Below, one piece after another: positions 1 to 5,360 of a stretch of 5,438 nucleotides of DNA. Under the pieces are notes generated by a model. That model saw nothing but the letters and a program-made list of their open reading frames with translations. It was not told the DNA's origin and did not search any database. The stretch is from CAVOBC01 sp963693635 (lineage in GTDB: Bacteria; Pseudomonadota; Gammaproteobacteria; Pseudomonadales; Azotimanducaceae), in assembly GCA_963693635.1 (NCBI GenBank), contig CAVOBC010000326.1, positions 1 to 5,438 on the forward strand, given 5' to 3'. The position numbers and the translations under genes were made by a program. Position 1 is the stretch's first letter; the number at the start of each line of letters is the position of its first letter.

Positions 1-539
1 GAATGTTGTGCCGGGACACCTCAAGTGCAAGGCCCCGCGTCATCGTCATGACGGCGCCCTTGGTCGCGTTGTAAAGTGTGACGCCTGGCCGCAGCGACTT
101 CGCGCCAATGGATGCCGTGTTGATGATAACACCTGACTTCTGCTCGATCAGATGTGGAATCGCGTACTTACAGCCGAGAAAAATGCCCTTCACATTGACA
201 TCAAAAACCCCCGTCGAACTCTTCCTCGGTGATCTTCCACATCAGTCTCGACATGTGGCAGTAACCGGCATTGTTGACCAGCACGTCGATCTTGCCGAAC
301 GCGGCGACCGCGCGTTCGACCATCGCGGCCACGTCCGCTGCTATCGCGACGTTGCACGCGATCGACTCCGCGACACCACCGGCGTCTGCAATCATCGAGG
401 TTGTCTCATCAGCGCCCGCACTGTTCAGATCAGCGACCAGCACCCGGGCGCCCTCCTCTGCAAAACGCAGCGCGGTCGCTCGACCAAAGCCCGACGCGCC
501 GCCCGTGACAATGACGGACTTTTCCTCGAAACGACCCAT
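1..539 (-). CDS. Short-chain dehydrogenase/reductase (SDR), frameshifted, C-terminus beyond left edge
   Basis: This is a classical SDR NAD(P)-dependent oxidoreductase, expected to be a soluble cytoplasmic enzyme interconverting an alcohol and a ketone. From the ATG at 539-537 the protein shows the cofactor-binding glycine motif TGGASGFG (residues 12-19), an acidic D37 after the second strand that favours NAD(H), and NNAG (89-92). The frame then hits TGA at 203-201 just after residue 112. Removing one base from the G5 run (plus-strand C 208-212) lets the frame continue to the window edge and supplies the rest of the active site: N115, S143 (NTASIG), Y156 and K160 (YNATK). Spacing matches the usual Asn-Ser-Tyr-Lys tetrad. 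About 179 residues are visible of a typical 250. The frame is open upstream to 725, but the sequence there does not look like SDR and antisense overlaps the monooxygenase, so 539 is the start. A weak purine-rich site (AAGAAG) precedes it. It is either a recent pseudogene or an assembly or sequencing indel. The substrate is unknown. Confidence 0.88.
208..212 (-). other. Frameshift site in homopolymer within the SDR gene
   Basis: Read on the minus strand this is GACGGGGGTTTTTGA, a G5 run followed by a T5 run. With five G the reading is Asp-Gly-Gly-Phe-stop. With four G it is Asp-Gly-Val-Phe-Asp-Val-Asn, the normal SDR continuation including the structural/catalytic Asn. The indel is therefore one extra base in this homopolymer, or an equivalent change nearby. 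Confidence 0.85.
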
Positions 540-614
540 GGGACTTCTTATTGCGTGGGGTTTGCTTAATACTGCGCCGTTTGGCTTGGTGTGTACACGC
601 GTCAGGGGTCGGGA
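540..614. promoter_or_regulatory. Divergent intergenic region between SDR and monooxygenase
   Basis: The two start codons face away from each other across only 75 bp, so both promoters must lie here or inside the neighbouring gene. An AT-rich patch (TTGCTTAATACT, about 562-573) could hold a -10 element in either direction (CTTAAT on plus, TATTAA on minus). I see no convincing -35 partner and no clear operator palindrome. That promoter function exists is inferred from gene layout, not from a strong motif. Confidence 0.35.
604..608 (+). promoter_or_regulatory. Shine-Dalgarno site supporting the TTG start of the monooxygenase
   Basis: AGGGG sits six bases before the TTG at 615-617. The alternative in-frame GTG at 591 has no comparable purine stretch upstream. 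This site therefore favours 615 as the start, giving a protein that begins MEHFETII directly before the FAD-binding glycine motif. Confidence 0.5.
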
Positions 615-2144
615 TTGGAGCACTTTGAGACCATCATTCTCGGCGCAGGCATGTCGGGCCTGTGTGTCGCCGCGCGACTGAAATCCGCCGGAATGACGAA
701 TTTTGTCATCCTCGAAAAGGCGCACGGCGTCGGCGGAACCTGGCGGGACAACACCTACCCGGGCGTCGCTTGCGATGTGCCGTCACACCTCTATTCCTTC
801 TCATTTTCCCCGAATCCGGACTGGCGCAGCGCCTACGCCTCCGGGCCGGAGATCCTGGCATATTGCGAGCAGGTTGCCCGTCGTTGCGGGCTCATCGACC
901 ACTTGCGACCGGATTGTCTCGTTAGATCGGCCCGCTACCTTGAAGATTGCGCGGACAGTCAGGACAGCGCGGACGGTCCCTCCTGGGAAGTCGAACTCGA
1001 CGGTGGCAGGACGCTCACAGGCAACAATCTGGTCGTCGCGTTGGGCGGACTGCATGTTCCGGCCTGGCCCGAGATCGAAGGCATCGGTACGTTTGGGGGT
1101 GATTACTTTCACTCGGCTCGCTGGAACCACAGCGTTGATGTCGAGGGTAAACGCGTCGCTCTCATCGGCACCGGCGCTAGTAGCGTGCAGATTACGCCCG
1201 CCATCGCACCCACCGCGTCGCACCTCACGGTCTACCAGCGAACACCGGCATGGGTCCTGCCCCGCGGTGATTACCGATTTACAGATGGACAACGTCGCCG
1301 ATTTCGGGATATGCCCCTGTGGCACCGCCTCTATCGCCTGCTGATTTACGCACGCATGGAAGCGCTGGGTGTCCAGTACATTCGAAAGCACAGTTACGCG
1401 CAGCAACTCGTGCGCCGCCTCGCTGAGTCAACGATTGCGAGAGTCGTCACGTCGCCATCACTGCGACGGTGCCTGACGCCCGACTACGCGGTTGGCTGCA
1501 AACGCGCATGCCTCTCGGACGACTATTTGCCGGCCTTCAATCGGCCCGATGTCACCCTTGTGACCGACGAGATAGCCCGCATCACCGCTGCAGGAATCGA
1601 GGACCGTGAGGGCAACCATCACGATCACGACGTCATTGTCTTCGCAACCGGCTTCAAGCCCTTCAATGTCTCGGGCCAGGTCGACATCCGCGGCAGAAAC
1701 AACTTGTCCCTCGCGCAGGCATGGGATCGCGGTGCGCGCGCCCATCGCACAATGATGATTCCGGACTTTCCCAATCTCTTTGTCATGCTCGGCCCGAACA
1801 GCGGACTCGGGCACACGTCTGTCATTCTCATGATCGAGGCCCAGGCGCGCTACCTGATGGGTTGCCTGTCACTCAAGCGCCGCCGCGGCGTGCGCGAACT
1901 CGCGCCAAAGGCCGGCGCTCTACAGCGCTATGACTCCCGACTGCAGCAAGCACTCGGCAAGACGGTCTTTGGCAGCGGGTGTGGCGCGTGGTACACCGAC
2001 GAGGCAGACCGTAATTTCACACTTTGGCCTTATTCCACGATTCGCTACTTCCTTGAAATGTGGGGGCCGAGGTCCGCCGAATTTGAAATGCAGTACGCCG
2101 CTCGAGGATCCGGCAACCCGAGACCTGGTCACCGCGAATCATGA
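615..2144 (+). CDS. FAD/NADPH-dependent Baeyer-Villiger-type flavin monooxygenase
   Basis: The 509-residue protein has the two-Rossmann layout of flavin monooxygenases. The FAD motif GAGMSG is at residues 10-15, with E34 closing the first fold. The next stretch GGTWRDNTYPGVACDVPSH (40-58) is characteristic of Baeyer-Villiger monooxygenases. The BVMO fingerprint FxGxxxHxxxW is present as F160, G162, H166 and W170, but is followed by Asn171 where Pro or Asp is usual. The NADPH motif GTGASS is at 185-190, with R209 in QRTP a likely 2'-phosphate contact. Further family signatures are GCKRACLS (294-301), ATGF (344-347) and GPNSGLGH (393-400). Such enzymes insert oxygen next to a ketone, giving an ester or lactone, using O2 and NADPH in the cytoplasm; the substrate cannot be predicted. 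Length is normal. It may start at GTG 591 (517 residues), but the ribosome site favours TTG 615. It lies divergent to an SDR that could supply a ketone, and its stop begins a double ATGA junction into the next gene. Confidence 0.93.
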   Translation: MEHFETIILGAGMSGLCVAARLKSAGMTNFVILEKAHGVGGTWRDNTYPGVACDVPSHLYSFSFSPNPDWRSAYASGPEILAYCEQVARRCGLIDHLRPDCLVRSARYLEDCADSQDSADGPSWEVELDGGRTLTGNNLVVALGGLHVPAWPEIEGIGTFGGDYFHSARWNHSVDVEGKRVALIGTGASSVQITPAIAPTASHLTVYQRTPAWVLPRGDYRFTDGQRRRFRDMPLWHRLYRLLIYARMEALGVQYIRKHSYAQQLVRRLAESTIARVVTSPSLRRCLTPDYAVGCKRACLSDDYLPAFNRPDVTLVTDEIARITAAGIEDREGNHHDHDVIVFATGFKPFNVSGQVDIRGRNNLSLAQAWDRGARAHRTMMIPDFPNLFVMLGPNSGLGHTSVILMIEAQARYLMGCLSLKRRRGVRELAPKAGALQRYDSRLQQALGKTVFGSGCGAWYTDEADRNFTLWPYSTIRYFLEMWGPRSAEFEMQYAARGSGNPRPGHRES

Positions 2145-2170
2145 CCGTTTCACCGGATCTGATTGCATGA
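2141..2170 (+). other. Nine-codon reading frame bridging two genes through ATGA overlaps
   Basis: The monooxygenase stop TGA (2142-2144) overlaps an ATG (2141-2143). That ATG opens a frame reading MTVSPDLIA, whose own TGA (2168-2170) overlaps the ATG (2167-2169) of the glycosyltransferase. Ribosomes ending the first gene could re-initiate twice and reach the second gene by translational coupling. The geometry is seen directly; translation of the mini-frame is inference, and coincidence is possible. Confidence 0.25.
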
Positions 2171-3663
2171 CGTCCGACTCGCCCTTCCCAACTTGTCAAG
2201 GCGGCGATCTCGGCGGCCGGGAATTCGTACTTTTTCTCACGCTGCTCCTCATCTGTCGGTTCGCCCTGTCCGCGTGGCTGCCGATCATGGATTTCACCGA
2301 AGCCCGATACGCAGAGATCGCGCGAAACATTGCTGCGCGTGGCGACTGGGTCACGCTCTGGTTTCTCGCCGACCAGCCGTTCTGGGGCAAGCCGCCACTC
2401 GCATTCTGGAGTGTCGCGTCGACGTACCTGCTCGGCGGCGTCGGTGAGTTCACGACGAGACTGTCTTCCACGGTTTACACGGCAGCCACAGCCGGTCTCA
2501 TCTGGCACTTCGGCAATCACCTCTACCAGCGCGGCCGAGTGGCCGTCATCATTTACCTTTCGACCCTGCTGACAATCCACACCTCGGGTTCGATCCTGAC
2601 CGACCCGGCGATGGTCTTTGGCACGACCCTGACCATGGTCGCTTTCTGGCATGCCATTCGTACTGGCAACGCGCTTTGGGGTTACCTTGTTTGGATTGGG
2701 CTCGCAATCGGCGCTCTGGCAAAGGGCCCGGTCGCGCTCGTTCTCTGTGGTTTCGCTGCCGGAATCTGGGTGGTTGCTGGCAGCCATTGGCGTGATTTTT
2801 TTGGACGTTTCTTCGGGCACGGACGGTGGGTCACCGGGCCCATGCTGCTGGTGGTGCTGGTCGGGCCCTGGTACTGGCTCGCCGAGCAGGCGACACCTGG
2901 ATTTCTGGATTACTTCATCGTTGGTGAGCATTGGCAGCGATTTGTTGTCAGCAACTGGGAAGGCGACCTCTATGGCTCGGTCAAAGACCGCCCCATAGGT
3001 ACCGTTTGGATATTCCTTGCCGTTGCGTTCATGCCGTGGACACTATTTGTCGTCGCCTGGGTGCGTTCCAACGCCAAGCTTCTACAGCGGCTGCTTCTCT
3101 CAAAGAACGACGGCGATCTGCTTCGTTATCTGCTCTTGTGGGCGATCGTGCCGGCCGTCTTCTTTACCCCGGCTCGCAATATCATTGTGACGTACGTCAT
3201 GCCCGCAATACCGGCGTTGTCGCTGCTTGTCACCGCGTTCGCCTCAACGACGCCGCAAATGCACACGACCCTGGCACGGATTGCCTCGGCATCCGTGCTC
3301 GTCTACACGGTTGCCGTCCTTGCCCTGTATTACACCTACTTCGAAGACCATCGATACAACCGCAAGGGCATGGCCGAGTTGTACCTTGCGATGAACGCGA
3401 AGGACCCCGGGCACCTCTTTGTTGCGGGAAAGCCAAAATTCTCACTGCTTTTCTATACCGGCGGCAACGTGACGTTCTTTGGGTATCGCGCGAAACGTTA
3501 CGACGCGCCGCGCTCAACGCATTATGTTGCGACCCCTGACCGCTGGTTCGACTCCATAGTAAGAGGACTGCCCGAGCGGTGCCTGCTAGTCACCCGGGGA
3601 ACCGACCTCAGCTTGTTTCACTGCCCCGGCAAGGGTGCGCAGGGAACGGTGGATACGCCATAG
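2167..3663 (+). CDS. GT39/ArnT-like polytopic membrane glycosyltransferase
   Basis: This is a 498-residue inner-membrane protein of the PMT/ArnT (GT-C fold) superfamily, which transfers a sugar from a polyprenyl-phosphate donor to an acceptor on the periplasmic side. After a first hydrophobic helix (about 20-38) comes the diagnostic first periplasmic loop: D42-F-T-E45-A-R47-YAEIARN, then GDW (59-61) and PFWGKPPL (71-78). Other family signatures are TDP (145-147), AKGP (185-188), GEHWQRF (253-259) with GDLYG (266-270), and ARNIIVTYVMPAIPAL (336-351). Roughly ten to twelve hydrophobic segments extend to about residue 392. The last 100 residues are non-membrane, probably a small periplasmic domain. 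The frame is open back to 1930 inside the monooxygenase, but the ATG at 2167 is chosen because it lies just upstream of the family homology and has GGA nine bases upstream. Its 3' end overlaps the GT2 gene, which could make its lipid-linked donor. The acceptor (lipid A, polysaccharide or protein) cannot be inferred. Confidence 0.9.
   Translation: MTSDSPFPTCQGGDLGGREFVLFLTLLLICRFALSAWLPIMDFTEARYAEIARNIAARGDWVTLWFLADQPFWGKPPLAFWSVASTYLLGGVGEFTTRLSSTVYTAATAGLIWHFGNHLYQRGRVAVIIYLSTLLTIHTSGSILTDPAMVFGTTLTMVAFWHAIRTGNALWGYLVWIGLAIGALAKGPVALVLCGFAAGIWVVAGSHWRDFFGRFFGHGRWVTGPMLLVVLVGPWYWLAEQATPGFLDYFIVGEHWQRFVVSNWEGDLYGSVKDRPIGTVWIFLAVAFMPWTLFVVAWVRSNAKLLQRLLLSKNDGDLLRYLLLWAIVPAVFFTPARNIIVTYVMPAIPALSLLVTAFASTTPQMHTTLARIASASVLVYTVAVLALYYTYFEDHRYNRKGMAELYLAMNAKDPGHLFVAGKPKFSLLFYTGGNVTFFGYRAKRYDAPRSTHYVATPDRWFDSIVRGLPERCLLVTRGTDLSLFHCPGKGAQGTVDTP
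3586..3663. other. 78-bp tail-to-tail antisense overlap of two glycosyltransferase genes
   Basis: The plus-strand GT39 gene ends with TAG at 3661-3663, while the minus-strand GT2 gene continues to its stop at 3588-3586. Both strands therefore code over 78 bp. No intrinsic terminator lies between the genes, so the two transcripts must overlap at their 3' ends unless stopped by another mechanism. Confidence 0.85.
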
Positions 3664-4368
3664 ATCAAGCGGTAGTTTCAGGGCATCCCGGTAGCCGATA
3701 CGGCTTCCAGTTCGTTCCGCCCAGGCGCCGAGCGGCACCTCAACGATGCGTTCGACAGGCATTCCATCTGGCATGAAATGCAGCCTTCCCAGGAGTTCAA
3801 CATCGAACGCCCAGCGCGAAATAAAAGGCGCTGCCAGTGCCGCGGACAACCAGTGGCTGCGGCGCAGTACCTTCGCGCCGCACTGCGTGTCATAGACGCC
3901 CATCCCGAGAATGTTGCTCGCCAAAGTGGCGAAAACGCGGCCGACAAGATGTCGAAGGAACGTACGCTGAATATCGGCGCCCATATGCATCCAGCGCGAA
4001 CCGAGCACAACTTCGTGCCCCTTGGTGCCAAGGAGGGCCGCCCGGAGACGCAGATATTCCGCCGCCGATGTCGCGAAATCCGCGTCGAGATAACCGACAT
4101 CAGTGGCACCCTTGTCAAGGGCGGCGAGCAGTCCCCGGCGCACCGACTCGGCCTTGCCAACATTCTGCATAAGACCGATCGTGGTCACTGATTGCGGGTG
4201 CGCGGTTTTGATCTCGAGCAACGTCGACCAGGTGCCGTCGGTTGACCCATCATTGACCAGCAGAACGTGAATGCCCACTTCAATGAGCGCAACAATCGCT
4301 TCAACATCAAGGCGCTCGGCCTCGTTGTAGCATGGGATGACGACCCAACTGTTCTCATCATCCATCAT
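3586..4368 (-). CDS. Family 2 glycosyltransferase, polyprenyl-phosphate sugar (DPG-synthase-like) type
   Basis: This 260-residue GT-A fold enzyme most resembles the dolichyl/polyprenyl-phosphate glucose synthase (ALG5-like) branch of GT2, which moves a hexose from a nucleotide sugar to a polyprenyl phosphate at the cytoplasmic membrane face. Visible motifs in order: IPCYNEAERL (11-20) in the nucleotide-binding strand; VNDGSTDGT (38-46); GKAESVRRGL (71-80), which typically contacts the donor; the metal-binding DAD (95-97); LGSR (122-125); YDTQCGAKV (159-167); and RWAFDVELL (185-193), the last two typical of polyprenyl-phosphate-sugar synthases. No obvious transmembrane helix is seen, so membrane association would be peripheral. 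Two adjacent ATG codons (4368 and 4365) are possible starts; neither has a clear ribosome site. The product would suit the GT39 enzyme next door, whose gene it overlaps tail-to-tail. The sugar (glucose, mannose or another) is not determinable, and no flippase gene is in the window. Confidence 0.9.
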   Translation of the reverse strand: MMDDENSWVVIPCYNEAERLDVEAIVALIEVGIHVLLVNDGSTDGTWSTLLEIKTAHPQSVTTIGLMQNVGKAESVRRGLLAALDKGATDVGYLDADFATSAAEYLRLRAALLGTKGHEVVLGSRWMHMGADIQRTFLRHLVGRVFATLASNILGMGVYDTQCGAKVLRRSHWLSAALAAPFISRWAFDVELLGRLHFMPDGMPVERIVEVPLGAWAERTGSRIGYRDALKLPLDLWRIHRSLRTLAGAVKQAEVGSPGD

Positions 4369-4424
4369 GTTGCCAACGGCATCGTTCTTTCATAAATCAG
4401 AGAACTCAAATGAAGCGCAAGGGT

Positions 4425-4457
4425 TTTTGACAAAGTTTTGAGAAGGGCTTTTGAGAA
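4425..4457 (+). repeat. Three short TTTTGA direct repeats
   Basis: TTTTGA occurs at 4425-4430, 4436-4441 and 4449-4454, the last two extended as TTTTGAGAAG. Start-to-start spacings are 11 and 13 bp, about one helical turn. The cluster lies 57 bp upstream of the GT2 start, where a regulator-binding array could sit, but the units are short and AT-rich and may be chance. Confidence 0.35.
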
Positions 4458-4522
4458 GAGCGTCTATCGAGAGAGACAGCAGCCGAAGAGTTTGCCACAG
4501 ACAGAACTTCCCGGTATCACCA

Positions 4523-4553
4523 GGCACTGACAGCAGGCTGCTTTACAGTGGCC
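4523..4553. repeat. Imperfect inverted repeat (possible hairpin) in the intergenic region
   Basis: CACTG (4525-4529) pairs with CAGTG (4546-4550). Inside it AGCA (4532-4535) pairs with TGCT (4539-4542) around a GGC loop, and outside it GG (4523-4524) can pair with CC (4552-4553) past a bulged G. There is no following T-run, so it is not a standard intrinsic terminator. Confidence 0.35.
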
Positions 4554-4589
4554 AACTGGCATTCAGGCGCCCAAACCGATCAAAAACTG

Positions 4590-4619
4590 GTCAGATCCAC
4601 TAGATTCTGATGTTCTGAC
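4590..4619. repeat. GTCAGA/TCTGAC inverted repeat
   Basis: GTCAGA (4590-4595) is the reverse complement of TCTGAC (4614-4619), separated by 18 bp. A second TCTGA at 4606-4610 could pair with the same left arm. It lies about 170 bp upstream of the holin-like gene. It is short enough to be chance, and a regulatory role is only a possibility. Confidence 0.25.
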
Positions 4620-4778
4620 GGCGTAATTCTCCTCGCGGCAGCACGGCAGCCGGTATTAGATCAACTGGCACGAATGTTGAATACACATTAGACGATAAGG
4701 ACAGTCTTGCCATCGAATCGGGCCTCGTCCGACCCGACCACCGACTCGCAATACTGGCCGTACCGTAGATTCACGACC

Positions 4779-4783
4779 GAGGT
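4779..4783 (+). promoter_or_regulatory. Ribosome binding site of the holin-family gene
   Basis: GAGGT ends seven bases before the ATG at 4791. It is the clearest Shine-Dalgarno sequence in the window and sets the start at 4791, excluding the longer reading from TTG 4707. Confidence 0.75.
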
Positions 4784-4790
4784 AATCAAC

Positions 4791-5126
4791 ATGATCGACT
4801 TTCTGCTCCATTCACTTTTTCTCGGCGCCGTCATCTTCGTGATGGCCGAGACGTTGCCAACAGTTCGAGTGGGCTCGTATGTCACCGCGGTCCTCGTGGC
4901 GATCGTCTACAGCCTGATTAACGCCACGCTCGGCGCGGCGCTGAAGTTCGTCGGCTTCCCGTTTGTCATCATCACCGGCGGTCTCTTCCTGCTCCTGGTC
5001 AATACCTTCATGGTCTGGTTGACCGATCAGTTCTTCGATGACTTCGAGATAGAAGGTGTGAAAGCGACCTTGATCTGCGCACTGATCATCACCGTGGCAA
5101 GCACACTGCTCGGTTGGATCTTCTGA
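4791..5126 (+). CDS. Phage_holin_4_2-family (DUF360-type) four-helix membrane protein
   Basis: This 111-residue protein is mostly hydrophobic, with four predicted membrane helices at about residues 4-22, 31-50, 56-77 and 91-110. The pattern follows the family: a polar turn before helix 2 (VGSYVTAVLVA, 27-37), a conserved Asn in helix 2 (SLINA, 41-45), a Pro-Gly rich turn into helix 3 (GFPFVIITGGLF, 55-66) with Asn71, an acidic loop (DQFFDDFEIEGV, 79-90), and helix 4 ending at the C-terminus. Length is typical. Despite the name, members are common chromosomal inner-membrane proteins of unknown function, and no phage gene is nearby. It appears monocistronic with its own strong ribosome site; spacing on both sides is large. 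Function cannot be assigned beyond small integral membrane protein. Confidence 0.88.
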   Translation: MIDFLLHSLFLGAVIFVMAETLPTVRVGSYVTAVLVAIVYSLINATLGAALKFVGFPFVIITGGLFLLLVNTFMVWLTDQFFDDFEIEGVKATLICALIITVASTLLGWIF

Positions 5127-5169
5127 TTCCACGGCGCCCGTTGACCAGACAATCCTGAAGACCAGCGAG

Positions 5170-5183
5170 GTTTGCTTGCAAAC
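5170..5183. repeat. Perfect 6-bp inverted repeat downstream of the holin gene
   Basis: GTTTGC (5170-5175) and GCAAAC (5178-5183) are perfect reverse complements separated by TT. The centre is too tight for a stable RNA hairpin with all six pairs, so it reads more like a protein-binding palindrome than a terminator. Confidence 0.4.
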
Positions 5184-5196
5184 TGATTCCCAGGAA

Positions 5197-5213
5197 ATTG
5201 TCAGGATGACAAT
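5197..5213. repeat. Perfect 7-bp inverted repeat ATTGTCA/TGACAAT
   Basis: ATTGTCA (5197-5203) and TGACAAT (5207-5213) are perfect reverse complements around a GGA loop. It lies 70 bp after the holin stop and could form a small hairpin. The following bases (CTTGAGACC) are not a U-tract, so an intrinsic terminator is doubtful. It could equally be an operator-like dyad. Confidence 0.4.
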
Positions 5214-5299
5214 CTTGAGACCACAACTAGCAGCATCTCACGGTGCCGGATTGCCGCGCAGGGAACACCGAAGCGTATTGCTTTAGTTCCATGAAAGGG

Positions 5300-5360
5300 T
5301 GCTGAAAAAGTACTTTCCTGCACTTTTTCAGAGTCGCAGGCTGCTTTTTCAGCAGCCTGC
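5300..5360. repeat. Palindromic repeat cluster with three CTGAAAAAG units; possible IS end or small mobile repeat
   Basis: CTGAAAAAG lies at 5302-5310 on plus and twice inverted (CTTTTTCAG) at 5323-5331 and 5344-5352, so unit starts are exactly 21 bp apart. Two adjacent hairpins result. CTGAAAAAGT (5302-5311) pairs perfectly with ACTTTTTCAG (5322-5331) over a 10-nt loop. The 10-bp arms 5336-5345 (GCAGGCTGCT) and 5351-5360 (AGCAGCCTGC) pair perfectly over a TTTTC loop. The first unit can alternatively pair with the third over 11 bp (5300-5310 with 5344-5354). No T-run follows in either direction. From memory, ends with GCTGAAAAAG and flanking GCAGGCTGCT resemble terminal repeats of some insertion sequences; I cannot verify that here, and no transposase is identified. 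Confidence 0.6.

Larger units (their letters stand above)
4369..4790. other. Non-coding region between divergent GT2 and holin-like genes
   Basis: About 420 bp without a convincing gene. It should contain the promoters for the GT2 gene (leftward) and the holin-family gene (rightward), but I find no strong -35/-10 pair; a TTGTCA on the minus strand near 4435-4430 lacks a good partner. It contains a short TTTTGA repeat cluster and two possible hairpins, listed separately. The holin frame remains open upstream to a TTG at 4707, but those 28 codons do not resemble the family. Confidence 0.6.

Noticed and set aside
591..614. GTG start at 591 for the monooxygenase, adding eight residues
   Set aside because: No ribosome site precedes it, while AGGGG lies six bases before TTG 615, and the shorter N-terminus fits the family. 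It remains possible.
540..725. Extension of the SDR frame upstream to 725
   Set aside because: It would lie antisense to the FAD-binding start of the monooxygenase and adds 62 residues not seen in SDR proteins. The ATG at 539 starts directly before the cofactor fold.
1930..2166. Extension of the GT39 frame upstream to 1930
   Set aside because: These 79 codons overlap the conserved C-terminal part of the monooxygenase in another frame, and the translated sequence has no membrane or family features.
4791..5126. Holin name taken as evidence of a prophage or lysis cassette
   Set aside because: The family name is historical. Members are common chromosomal proteins, and no phage gene is visible here.
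4533..5347. 12-base direct repeat GCAGGCTGCTTT at 4533-4544 and 5336-5347, possibly flanking a mobile unit around the holin gene
   Set aside because: About one 12-base match is expected by chance in a window of this length, and the flanking sequences do not extend the similarity.
5336..5360. Intrinsic transcription terminator
   Set aside because: The stem is strong but no run of T follows it on either strand. It is described as part of a palindromic repeat instead.
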